Below are positions 1 through 7,421 of a DNA stretch of 64,000 nt, piece after piece. Location of the stretch: the NCBI GenBank assembly GCA_016710385.1, contig JADJVX010000018.1, positions 496,001 through 560,000 on the forward strand. Reading direction: 5' to 3'. The position numbers and the translations under genes are program-made. The notes below the pieces were generated by a model. It did not search any database and had not been told where the DNA came from. It worked only from the letters and a program-made list of their open reading frames with translations. The first letter of the stretch is position 1. Each line of letters opens with the position of its first letter. The stretch is from Actinomycetales bacterium. GTDB taxonomy: Bacteria; Actinomycetota; Actinomycetes; Actinomycetales; Dermatophilaceae.

Positions 1-276
1 GCGCTTGCCGCGCATCGTCTCGTAGCGAGGAACAATGTCCTTGACATAGCCGGTGAGCAGATGCCCGTAGTGCGGCAGGCCGTTGGCGAACGGCGGACCG
101 TCGTAGAAGACGAACTCGTTCGACCCGTCGACGCCGGGTTCACGCGCCTGGACGGAGGCCCGGAACGTGTCGTCCTGCGCCCAATAGGCCAGCACGCGCT
201 CCTCGATCGCCGGAAACCGTGGGGTCGGGGGGACGCCCTGGCTCGCCGGGTCGGTGCTCGCCTTGGGGTAGCTCAC
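1..276 (-). CDS. ileS: Isoleucyl-tRNA synthetase, N-terminal part (cut by window edge)
   Basis: Charges tRNA-Ile with isoleucine in the cytoplasm. The 92 visible residues begin at a GTG codon (276-274) and carry the class I start region: DGPPFANG at about residue 59, then the HIGH-type ATP-binding signature HYGH at 69-72 followed by LLTG, with YVKDIVPRYETMRGK downstream, as in IleRS. An AAGGA Shine-Dalgarno lies 11 nt upstream and can be sequestered in the T-box leader (GTCCTCGTG against CACGAAGGAC). The rest of the gene lies left of the window. Family assignment is secure because a T-box with an ATC specifier precedes it. Confidence 0.95.
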   Translation of the reverse strand, partial: MSYPKASTDPASQGVPPTPRFPAIEERVLAYWAQDDTFRASVQAREPGVDGSNEFVFYDGPPFANGLPHYGHLLTGYVKDIVPRYETMRGKR

Positions 277-579
277 AGGTGGATCCGTCCTTCGTGCTCG
301 TCGCTCGTATGCCGTGCCACGAGGACGACGTCCGGTCTCGGGTGTGGTCCAGCGACCACGCCACGGGATCGAGCACCGCGGTACCACCTCGCTTGCGGTA
401 TGCCGTCTGCTCGCCCGGGCGGGCGACGGACACGGCATACCGCCGCTCTTGTCCAGGCTGTGACGGGCCCACCCGTCCGGGTCTAGTGGGCGGGCCCACC
501 GCGCTGGAGCGCGTGGGTCACGCTGTTCTTCCGGAGGCTCGCCGGTGATGGCCGGGTCGACGCCGCTCGGATCAGTCTA
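277..579 (-). promoter_or_regulatory. T-box riboswitch leader of ileS (translational type)
   Basis: Read on the minus strand. A -10 box TAGACT (579-574) overlaps the stop codon of the upstream gene. The Stem I specifier region reads GGCCATCACCGGCGAGCC, with the isoleucine codon ATC at 549-547. The T-box bulge GGTGGTACCGCGG lies at 388-376. Between them is a long hairpin (395-443). Downstream, a GTCCTCGTG/CACGAAGGAC pairing can hide the AAGGA ribosome site of ileS, and I see no U-tract, so control of translation rather than transcription is inferred, as known for actinobacterial ileS T-boxes. Uncharged tRNA-Ile should open the ribosome site. No gene occupies this stretch. Confidence 0.9.
395..443. 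repeat. Inverted pair of the GTATGCCGT motif forming a T-box leader stem
   Basis: Twelve bases at 395-406 (GCGGTATGCCGT) are perfectly complementary to 432-443 (ACGGCATACCGC). A second nested stem pairs TCGCCCG (411-417) with CGGGCGA (420-426). In the ileS leader RNA this would be the linker hairpin between Stem I and the T-box bulge. Both arms are copies of the motif repeated across the window. Confidence 0.85.
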
Positions 580-1000
580 CGGGAGCCCCGCGACGTCGCG
601 TCCACAGGAAGGCGAGGACGGCCACGCCGACGGTCAGCGTCCCGCTGGCCCCCCAGATGAGGGCCGTCATCGACTCGGTGTGGGCCCGATTGGCCCAGCC
701 CACGTAGATCGGCACCAGCCCGAGCCCGGCGACGAACCCCCACGAGGCCGGCCCCGGTGTGTGGGCGAGCGCGAGTTTGACGGCATACCCGCCGGTGATC
801 AGCGCGATGACCCAGCCATAGCCGAGGATCGTCCAGCTGGCCCACATCGAGCCGATGCCGACCAGCGACCATTCGGCGAAGGCCCGCCACGACGTGACCG
901 GTGGTGCGGCGACGGATGCGACGGCGCCGGGCGGGCTTTCAGTTGGCCCGTGCGCTGGGGCCGGGACCTCGGGCCGCTCGGCCGGGGTCGGCTCGGTCAT
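572..1000 (-). CDS. Small integral membrane protein, function unknown
   Basis: A 142-residue protein I do not recognise. The first ~37 residues are rich in Pro, Ala and Glu and look disordered. The rest is hydrophobic, with about three membrane segments (near residues 43-80, 86-102 and 112-134), ending in a positive RRR tail that suggests a cytoplasmic C-terminus. The ATG overlaps the stop of the CoA-transferase-like gene by 4 nt (ATGA), so the two are probably co-translated. Its own stop codon overlaps the promoter of the ileS leader. A role linked to acyl-CoA metabolism would be a guess from context only. Confidence 0.7.
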   Translation of the reverse strand: MTEPTPAERPEVPAPAHGPTESPPGAVASVAAPPVTSWRAFAEWSLVGIGSMWASWTILGYGWVIALITGGYAVKLALAHTPGPASWGFVAGLGLVPIYVGWANRAHTESMTALIWGASGTLTVGVAVLAFLWTRRRGAPVD

Positions 1001-2232
1001 GCCAGACCCAGAGCGTGGGCTTCCTCCCACAGCTCCGAACGAACGCTCGGATGCGCGGCCTTGTTGATGATCGACCAGCATTGGTGAGCCTGGTCGTTGC
1101 CGAAGATCTCGGCGATGCCCTGCTCGGTGATGATCGCACTGTGCTGGAACGAGGTGACCGGCTCCTCGATGAGGGGCACGATCGTGGAGACCTGAGCCTT
1201 GGGATGCCAGGAGCGCAGGGCCATGATTGCCTGACCGCCCGGCGAGTGCAGCGCCCCGACGATGAAGTCGGTCTGCCCACCGAACCCGGAGAAGATCCGG
1301 GCGTTGATCCGCGACGCGTTGGCCTGGCCGAAGAGGTCGACCTGCAGCGCGGTGTTGATGGACGTCATCTGCGGCTGCATGGCGATGGCAGCCGGGTCGT
1401 TGGTCGTCTCGGTGCGCAACATGAGCACCTGCGGGTTGAGGTGCATCCACTCGTAGAGTTCGGCGCTGCCCGCGGCGAAGGACGCGGTGATCTTGCGCTC
1501 AGGGTCCATCGCGCCCGCGTCGATGAGGCTCAGCACCCCGTCGCTGAACATCTCGCTCCAGATGCCCAGCCCTTTGAGCTTGGCGAGGAACGGCAGCGTC
1601 GCGTCGGGGACCATGCCGATGCCTAGTTGTAGGGTCGCGCCGTCGTGGACCCGGCTGGAGACGAGTTCGCCGATGACGGCGGCATCGCCGGTCGCGGCCT
1701 GGACCTTGGGGCGGCGCGCGCTGGTCGCGATGGGCAGGTCGACCTCATAGATGGCGTCGAAGTCCTCGATGTCGTACTCCGCGTCGCCGAAGGTGTAGGG
1801 CATCTTGGCGTTGGCCTGGGCGATGATCTTGCCGCCCCGGGCCTTGCAGGCCTCGATCGCCCCGACGATGACATTGGCCTCGATGCCCAGCGACAGCTTG
1901 CCGTTGTGGGGCAAAGAGGTGTGCGCGACCACGGCGTCCGGCAGCAGGGTGCGAGAGAAGAGCAACGGCACCATGGAGAGCCGGGCCGGCACATACGCCA
2001 GCCGCGGGCTCTTGCGCATCCCCGCGCCGACGAAGGAGGTCTCGTGGGTGATGCCCTCGCGCATCGGCAGCCCGGCGTGGGCCGCGAGCATGTTGAGGGT
2101 GAATTCCGGCAGGGTGTGGTCGATGATCCGCAGCATCTCGAAGGGGATCGCGGCGTTACCGCTGGCGACGATCCGAGGGTTGGGCGGCAGGGCTTCGAGC
2201 ATGGCGACGATCTCGCCGAGTGTTGCGGACAT
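997..2232 (-). CDS. Acetyl-CoA hydrolase / CoA-transferase family protein
   Basis: A 411-residue member of the family containing succinyl-CoA:acetate, propionyl-CoA:succinate and 4-hydroxybutyrate CoA-transferases. These enzymes move CoA between carboxylic acids through a glutamyl-CoA intermediate in the cytoplasm. The C-terminal domain is diagnostic: GFGGQTDFIVGA near residue 318, followed by SPGG, then the ITEQGIAEIFGN block near 374 and an AHPSVRSEL tail. The N-terminal half keeps the expected order, with HTSLPHNGKLSLG near 104. Substrate cannot be read from sequence. It starts with ATG and overlaps the following small membrane-protein gene by 4 nt. Confidence 0.85.
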   Translation of the reverse strand: MSATLGEIVAMLEALPPNPRIVASGNAAIPFEMLRIIDHTLPEFTLNMLAAHAGLPMREGITHETSFVGAGMRKSPRLAYVPARLSMVPLLFSRTLLPDAVVAHTSLPHNGKLSLGIEANVIVGAIEACKARGGKIIAQANAKMPYTFGDAEYDIEDFDAIYEVDLPIATSARRPKVQAATGDAAVIGELVSSRVHDGATLQLGIGMVPDATLPFLAKLKGLGIWSEMFSDGVLSLIDAGAMDPERKITASFAAGSAELYEWMHLNPQVLMLRTETTNDPAAIAMQPQMTSINTALQVDLFGQANASRINARIFSGFGGQTDFIVGALHSPGGQAIMALRSWHPKAQVSTIVPLIEEPVTSFQHSAIITEQGIAEIFGNDQAHQCWSIINKAAHPSVRSELWEEAHALGLA

Positions 2233-2342
2233 ACCTCAACTATGGCCCACCTCGTCGGTCCACCTCGACCTGACCCGCTGACAACGGTGAGGCACCTCTC
2301 AAGGGTCTCGGGCCCAAGGTCCCGGGTCCGGCACCACCGGTC

Positions 2343-2348
2343 TAGGGT
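2343..2348 (+). promoter_or_regulatory. -10 box of a leaderless promoter
   Basis: TAGGGT is followed by 7 nt and then the ATG of the flavin oxidase at 2356, placing the transcript start at or next to the start codon. Confidence 0.55.
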
Positions 2349-2355
2349 CGAGGTC

Positions 2356-3708
2356 ATGCCAGCACTCCGGCCGGGGCTTTCGTTCGAGCCCGCAATCGTC
2401 GCCGACCGAGATATCGCCGCCTCGTATGCCGTGGACTCCTCGTTCCGTCCTCCGGTGCCTACCGACTTCACCGTTGTGCGCGCTCGCGATGTTGCCGACG
2501 TGGTGGCGGTGCTGCAGGAGGCGCAGGCGCACGGCATACCGGTCGTGCCGCAGGGGGCTCGCACCGCCCTGACCGGCGCCTCGTGCGCGGTGGAGGGCGG
2601 CATCGTCCTCAACGTTGAAGACCTCCGCGGCATCGACATCGACCCGGTCGAAGGCCATGCCTGGGTCGGCCCGGGAGTCGTCACCGCCGATCTCAAGGCT
2701 GCCGCGGCGGAGCAGGGTCTGTTCTACCCGCCCGATCCGGCCTCGGCGGACACCTCGACCATCGGCGGCAATGTCGCGACCAATGCCGGCGGGTTGTGTT
2801 GCGTGAAATACGGCGTCACGGCCGACTACGTCAAGGCGCTGGAGGTCGTCCTGCCTGGGGGTGCGATCATGCGCACCGGCAAGCGCACCGCCAAGGGGGT
2901 GGCCGGCTACGACCTCACCGGACTCTTCGTCGGATCGGAGGGCACCCTCGGGGTGGTGACCCGCGCGCGCCTGGCCCTGCTCCCGGCGCCCGAGCCCGCC
3001 CTCACCGCGCTGGCCACCTTCACCTCCCTGGAGGTCGCCGTCGGCGCGATCCTCGCGCTGCGCGCCGACCCGCACCGCCCGTCCCTGCTGGAATTCCTCG
3101 ACCAGGCCTCCATCGCGGCGATCCAGGCGATCGGTGACTACGGCTTCCCGCAGGACTGCTCGGCAGCCCTGCTCGTGCAGTCCGACCGGCCGGGACACAC
3201 CGCCGAAGACGTGCAGCGGTATGCCGTGACCCTCACCACCGCGGGGGCCTCGGAGGTGGCCGTCGCGGACACCCGCAGCGAGGGTGAGCTGCTCATGCAG
3301 GGGCGGCGGATGCTCAACTACGCCCTGGAACTCAAGGGCAATCGGCTCGCCGAGGACGCGTGCGTGCCGATCGCGAGATTGGCGGACTTCGTCCACGCCG
3401 GGCAGGACATCTCGGAACGCATCGGCATCGAGATCACTCTGTCGGGGCATGGGGGCGATGGCAACCTGCACCCCTCGCTGTTCTTCGACGACGATCCCGA
3501 TTCCTGGCATCGGGCCGAAGCCGCTCTCGATGAGGTCCTGCGCGCCGCTCTCGAGCTGGGCGGCACCATCACCGGCGAGCACGGGGTGGGCACGCAGAAG
3601 CGACGCCACCTGGCGTGGGAGCTCGGTGCCGACGAACTCGCCAGGCAGCGAGCCGTCAAGGCTGTCTTCGACCCCCTGGGGATCATGAACCCGGGCAAGG
3701 TCTACTGA
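2356..3708 (+). CDS. FAD-linked oxidase, GlcD/D-lactate dehydrogenase type
   Basis: A 450-residue flavoprotein that oxidises a 2-hydroxy acid such as glycolate or D-lactate. The N-terminal PCMH FAD-binding domain (about residues 35-215) shows VPQGARTALTGAS, PPDPASADTSTIGGN and NAGGLCCVKYG, with VGSEGTLGVVT closing it. The C-terminal FAD-oxidase domain has GHGGDGNLHP near 365 and GEHGVGTQK near 406, ending in MNPGKVY. This is the single-subunit GlcD layout; no GlcE or GlcF partner lies beside it, so the electron acceptor is unknown. The ATG at 2356 was chosen because a TAGGGT -10 box lies 7 nt before it and homology begins right after. Confidence 0.9.
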   Translation: MPALRPGLSFEPAIVADRDIAASYAVDSSFRPPVPTDFTVVRARDVADVVAVLQEAQAHGIPVVPQGARTALTGASCAVEGGIVLNVEDLRGIDIDPVEGHAWVGPGVVTADLKAAAAEQGLFYPPDPASADTSTIGGNVATNAGGLCCVKYGVTADYVKALEVVLPGGAIMRTGKRTAKGVAGYDLTGLFVGSEGTLGVVTRARLALLPAPEPALTALATFTSLEVAVGAILALRADPHRPSLLEFLDQASIAAIQAIGDYGFPQDCSAALLVQSDRPGHTAEDVQRYAVTLTTAGASEVAVADTRSEGELLMQGRRMLNYALELKGNRLAEDACVPIARLADFVHAGQDISERIGIEITLSGHGGDGNLHPSLFFDDDPDSWHRAEAALDEVLRAALELGGTITGEHGVGTQKRRHLAWELGADELARQRAVKAVFDPLGIMNPGKVY

Positions 3709-3720
3709 CACAATCGCCCT

Positions 3721-4254
3721 ATGCAGGAGACCGAGACCCGCGGCGGGTGGCTCAGCCGCGAGGAGTTGCGCGATGCTCGCGACCGCCTTCCGATCCTTTA
3801 CGTCAACGTCGTCCCCGTGCGGGTCGACGATCGCAGCCAGGTGACCAAGGTCGGTCTGCTGCTGCGCGCCGACGCCGAGGGCCGCATCGCCCAGGAACTC
3901 GTCTCTGGACGGGTGCTCTACCACGAGCGGGTGCGCGATGCCGTGCTCCGCCACGTCGAACGCGATCTCGGGCCGATGGCCCTGCCCCAGGTGCCGCTGT
4001 CACCCCAGCCCTTTGCTGTGGCGGAGTACTTCCCCACCCCCGGAGTGACGCCCTTCCACGACCCACGTCAGCATGCCGTGGCGCTGGCTTACATCGTCGT
4101 GCTCATGGGCGACTGTGCCCCCACCGGCGATTCGCTGGACCTGGCCTGGTTGACCCCCACCGAGGCCGCGGCCCTGGCCGCGACGTCGGAAATGTCTGGG
4201 GGGCACGGGGTGGTGCTGCGCCAGGCCCTCTCACACCTCGGGATCCCCGTGTAG
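3721..4254 (+). CDS. DUF4916 family protein (NUDIX-like fold)
   Basis: A 177-residue protein matching the actinobacterial DUF4916 family, which resembles NUDIX hydrolases. Recognisable blocks are WLSREELRDARDRLPILYVN at the start, GLLLRAD, LVSGRVLYHERVRDAVLRH, and AEYFPTPGVTPFHDPRQHAV in the centre. I do not see a canonical NUDIX box (GX5EX7REUXEEXGU), so hydrolase activity is uncertain. It follows the flavin oxidase by 12 nt but has its own -10-like CACAAT (3709-3714) 6 nt before the ATG, suggesting a leaderless transcript. It converges on the GNAT gene to its right. Confidence 0.8.
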   Translation: MQETETRGGWLSREELRDARDRLPILYVNVVPVRVDDRSQVTKVGLLLRADAEGRIAQELVSGRVLYHERVRDAVLRHVERDLGPMALPQVPLSPQPFAVAEYFPTPGVTPFHDPRQHAVALAYIVVLMGDCAPTGDSLDLAWLTPTEAAALAATSEMSGGHGVVLRQALSHLGIPV

Positions 4255-4293
4255 CTGCGCGGTGCAGGCCCTGCCTGGCCCGGCGGCCCAGCG

Positions 4294-4785
4294 TCAGGCG
4301 GGACTGTGCAGGTCCAGTCGCATGAGGTCGTCGGCGGAACGGAACCCCAGACCGGCATACAACGGCCGGGCCATCTCGCTTGGGTTGAGGACCACCCGCA
4401 CCATGTCCTCCTGTCGGGCCCAGTCCAGCAGAGTCACCATGAGCAGGCGGCCCAGGCCCCGGCGACGGTGGCTCGGTGCGACCCACAGCTGCCCCACGTA
4501 GGCCCAGCTGGCGTCGGGACGTCCGGGCGAGGGCATCCGGGGGTAGACCGTCGCGTTGACCATCCCGACCGGCTGCGGGTCGGCCCCTTGCGGCAGCGCC
4601 AGCCAGGTGCGGCGCGCGGCTGACGTCGCGCCCCACCAGCGCTCGAACCGCTGCGGGTATGCCGTGTCGCTCACCGCGGCGTCGCGATCGGCCCGTTCCA
4701 TGGCCCACTCCCGACGGCACGCCGCTACCAGGGGCGCGTCGCCCGCGTCAGCCGGCCGGACGGCATACGGCAGGGGGTTGCTCAT
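4294..4785 (-). CDS. GNAT family N-acetyltransferase
   Basis: A 163-residue acetyl-CoA-dependent acetyltransferase. The acetyl-CoA-binding motif is visible as VGQLWVAPSHRRRGLGRLL (about residues 97-115), with the R-R-x-G-L-G turn that grips pyrophosphate, followed by a LNPSEMARPLYAGLGF motif B near 136. Substrate unknown. The ATG overlaps the stop of the radical-SAM gene by 4 nt (ATGA at 4785-4782), so expression is coupled to it. An alternative upstream start would run deep into that gene and is rejected. Confidence 0.85.
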   Translation of the reverse strand: MSNPLPYAVRPADAGDAPLVAACRREWAMERADRDAAVSDTAYPQRFERWWGATSAARRTWLALPQGADPQPVGMVNATVYPRMPSPGRPDASWAYVGQLWVAPSHRRRGLGRLLMVTLLDWARQEDMVRVVLNPSEMARPLYAGLGFRSADDLMRLDLHSPA

Positions 4786-6758
4786 CGCAGCGGCCGCAGC
4801 GGGCTCGCCACGGTGAGGGGAAGCAGCGTCCGGCCGGTGGGGCCGATCTCGATGGACGTGCCCAGCTGCGGGCATACGCCGCAGTCGTAGCAGGGACTCC
4901 ACCGGCAGTCGTCAACCTCGTCCTCGGCGAGCGCGGCCTGCCAGTCCTCCCAGAGCCACTCGCGGTCCAGGCCGGAGTCGATGTGGTCCCAGGGCAACAC
5001 CTCGGCCTGCTCGCGCTCGCGGGTGGTGTACCAGTCGAGGGAGACCGGCTGGTCGGCGAACACCTGCTCGGCAGCCGCCATCCACCGGTCGTAGGAGAAG
5101 TGCTCGCGCCACCCGTCGAACCGGCCACCGGCGCGCCACACCGCTTCGATGACCGGCCCCACCCGGCGGTCCCCACGTGAGAGCAAGCCCTCGATGATGC
5201 CGGGCTGGCCGTCGTGGTAGCGGAAACCGATCGAGCTGCCGTAGCGACGATCGGCCCGGATCGCCTCCCGCAGCCGCAGCAACCGGGCATCGGTCGCCTC
5301 GGCGCCGAGCTGGGCCGCCCACTGGAAGGGCGTGTGCGGCTTGGGGACGAAACCACCAATCGACACCGTGCAGCGGATGTCGCGGCGACCGCTCACCTGA
5401 CGGCCGGTCTCGATGACCCGGGCCGCGAGGGCGGCGATCTGCAGGACATCCTCGTCGGTCTCGGTGGGAAGTCCACACATGAAGTAGAGCTTCACCTGTC
5501 GCCAACCCGCGCCGTAGGCCGCCGCCACGGTGTCGATGAGGTCTTGCTCGGTCACCATCTTGTTGATGACCCGGCGGATCCGCTCCGAGCCACCCTCCGG
5601 AGCGAAGGTGAGTCCCGAGCGACGACCGTTGCGGGTCAACTCGTTGGCCAAGTCGATGTTGAACGCGTCGACTCGTGTCGAAGGCAGCGACAGCCCGGTC
5701 TCGGTGCCCTCATAGCGGTCGGCCAAACCCTTGGTGATCTCGGCGATCTCGGTGTGGTCGGCCGAAGACAACGAGAGCAGTCCCACCTCTTCGTAGCCGG
5801 TGGCAGCCAATCCCCGCTCGACCATGAGCCCGATGCCCTCGATGGACCGCTCGCGCACCGGCCGGGTGATCATGCCGGCCTGACAGAACCGGCAGCCCCG
5901 GGTGCAGCCGCGGAAGATCTCGACCGACATTCGCTCGTGGACCGACTCGGCGAGCGGCACAAGCGGCTGCTTCGGATAGGGCCAGGCATCGAGATCGGTC
6001 ACCGTGTGCTTGGCAACCCGCCACGGTATGCCGGTCGCCCCCGGCTTCGGGGCGACTCGCTGAATGCGCCCGTCGGGCAGATAGCTGACCTCGTAGCACG
6101 CGGGGACGTAGGCCACCCCGCTGCGAGCGATGCGTAGGAGCAACTCGGCCCGCCCGCCCGGTCGGCCCTGCGCCTTCCACTCCCCCACCAGGTCGGTGAG
6201 CGCGAGGACGGCCTGCTCACCATCGCCGACGACCACCGCGTCGACGAAGTCGGCGATCGGCTCGGGGTTGAACGACGAATGCCCACCGGCGACGACGACG
6301 GGGTGAGTGTCGTCGCGGTCCGCGGCGTGCAGGGGAATGCCCGCAAGGTCGAGCGCCGTGAGCATGTTGGTGTAGCCCAACTCGGTGCTGAAGGACACCC
6401 CGAACAGGTCGAAGTCCCCTACCGCGCGGTGCGCGTCGACGGTGAGCTGCGGCACGCCGGCGGTGCGCATCAGCGCTTCCAGGTCGGGCCACACGGCATA
6501 CGTGCGCTCGGCAAGGGCGTCCAGGCGCTCGTTGATGACCTCGTACAGGATCATCACGCCCTGATTCGGCACCCCCACCTCATAGGCGTCGGGATACATC
6601 AGCGCCCAGCGGACGGTGAGTTCGTGGCCTTGCGGGCCGTGACCCCCGACATTCCAGTCCTTGACCACCGAGTTGAGCTCGCCGCCGACGTACTGGATGG
6701 GCTTCTGGACCCGCTCGAGCAGCGGCTCCAACTCGGCGAACCGCGTCTGTCCGGGCAT
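4782..6758 (-). CDS. TIGR03960-type B12-binding radical SAM protein
   Basis: A 658-residue protein with an N-terminal cobalamin-binding-like region and a radical SAM core. The [4Fe-4S] motif is CTRGCRFCQAG (C-x3-C-x2-C), near residue 286. VVVAGGHSSFNPEPIADF near 152 and VVVGDGEQAV near 177 match the family that usually sits beside a DUF2344 protein and RNase E/G. Here those partners are absent and a GNAT follows instead. A cysteine-rich CYDCGVCPQLG segment lies near the C-terminus and may bind another cluster. Proposed roles in RNA modification are unproven. The ATG lies 6 nt after a TAGACT box, so the mRNA is probably leaderless. Confidence 0.88.
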   Translation of the reverse strand: MPGQTRFAELEPLLERVQKPIQYVGGELNSVVKDWNVGGHGPQGHELTVRWALMYPDAYEVGVPNQGVMILYEVINERLDALAERTYAVWPDLEALMRTAGVPQLTVDAHRAVGDFDLFGVSFSTELGYTNMLTALDLAGIPLHAADRDDTHPVVVAGGHSSFNPEPIADFVDAVVVGDGEQAVLALTDLVGEWKAQGRPGGRAELLLRIARSGVAYVPACYEVSYLPDGRIQRVAPKPGATGIPWRVAKHTVTDLDAWPYPKQPLVPLAESVHERMSVEIFRGCTRGCRFCQAGMITRPVRERSIEGIGLMVERGLAATGYEEVGLLSLSSADHTEIAEITKGLADRYEGTETGLSLPSTRVDAFNIDLANELTRNGRRSGLTFAPEGGSERIRRVINKMVTEQDLIDTVAAAYGAGWRQVKLYFMCGLPTETDEDVLQIAALAARVIETGRQVSGRRDIRCTVSIGGFVPKPHTPFQWAAQLGAEATDARLLRLREAIRADRRYGSSIGFRYHDGQPGIIEGLLSRGDRRVGPVIEAVWRAGGRFDGWREHFSYDRWMAAAEQVFADQPVSLDWYTTREREQAEVLPWDHIDSGLDREWLWEDWQAALAEDEVDDCRWSPCYDCGVCPQLGTSIEIGPTGRTLLPLTVASPLRPLR

Positions 6759-6764
6759 CCGGGC

Positions 6765-6782
6765 AGTCTACCGGCGGATACT
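6765..6782. promoter_or_regulatory. Back-to-back leaderless promoters (radical SAM / PCMT)
   Basis: Within the 30-nt gap between divergent genes, TAGACT (minus, 6770-6765) lies 6 nt before the radical-SAM ATG, and GATACT (plus, 6777-6782) lies 6 nt before the methyltransferase GTG. The two -10 boxes are only 6 nt apart, so polymerase binding to one should compete with the other. Confidence 0.55.
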
Positions 6783-6788
6783 GGGCAG

Positions 6789-7343
6789 GTGACCCGGCTC
6801 GAGGCCGCCTGGGCGGCCTGCCCGCGCACCGCCTTCCTCCCGAGTTCGCAGCGGCGCAACGCGGCCCGCGATGCGCCGCTGCCGATCGGCCATGGCCAAA
6901 CGAACTCCCAACCCTCCACGGTGCGGCGGATGCTCGAGGAGCTGGACGTGCGCCCCGGGCAGCGGGTGCTCGACGTCGGCTCGGGTTCGGGTTGGACGAC
7001 CGCGCTGCTGGCGCACCTTGTTGGCGCAAGCGGCAGCGTGCTCGGCCTGGACCGGGTGCCGGCACTCGTGGCCTCCGGGGGCGCGGCACTCGCGAACATG
7101 GGTATGCCGTGGGCAGCCATTGCCGCCGCCACGACCGGCGTGCTCGGTGCGCCGCAGCTGGCACCCTTCGATCGCATCCTCGTCTCGGCCATGGCGGCCG
7201 AGATCCCCGCGGAACTCGTCGATCAACTCACGCCCGTCGGCATCATGGTCGTGCCGGCCCGCGGGGCGCTGTGGCGGGTGACCCCCGGCGAGCCGCCGCA
7301 CCGACTGGGCTGGTATCGCTTCGTCCCATTGGTGCGCAACTGA
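6789..7343 (+). CDS. Protein-L-isoaspartate O-methyltransferase family protein
   Basis: A 184-residue SAM-dependent methyltransferase of the PCMT family, which tags isoaspartyl residues in damaged proteins. PLPIGHGQTNSQPSTV (about residues 36-51) is the family-specific substrate and SAM loop; VLDVGSGSGWTTALL near 60-74 is SAM motif I, and FDRILVSAMAAEIPAELVDQL carries motif II. The first ~20 residues of usual PCMT proteins are missing, so the protein starts almost at the catalytic core. The GTG start was chosen because no ATG precedes the PIGHGQT motif and a -10-like GATACT lies 6 nt upstream. Confidence 0.88.
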   Translation: MTRLEAAWAACPRTAFLPSSQRRNAARDAPLPIGHGQTNSQPSTVRRMLEELDVRPGQRVLDVGSGSGWTTALLAHLVGASGSVLGLDRVPALVASGGAALANMGMPWAAIAAATTGVLGAPQLAPFDRILVSAMAAEIPAELVDQLTPVGIMVVPARGALWRVTPGEPPHRLGWYRFVPLVRN

Positions 7344-7356
7344 CCTGCGTACACAC

Positions 7357-7396
7357 GTCGGCGGCGCGCTGCCCGTCCGGGGAGCGCGCCGCCGAC
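7357..7396. terminator. Bidirectional hairpin between convergent genes
   Basis: GTCGGCGGCGCGCT (7357-7370) pairs perfectly with AGCGCGCCGCCGAC (7383-7396), a 14-bp GC stem with a 12-nt loop. CTGACCTGC and GCAGGTCAG flank it as an outer 9-bp pair that covers the ends of the two converging genes. There is no U-tract, as is common in actinomycetes. Confidence 0.75.
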
Positions 7397-7421
7397 CACA
7401 CGGCATACCTGGCTGGGCAGG

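Noticed and set aside
1645..2355. N-terminal extension of the flavin oxidase frame back to 1645
   Set aside because: It runs antisense through the CoA-transferase-like gene; homology and the -10 box place the start at 2356.
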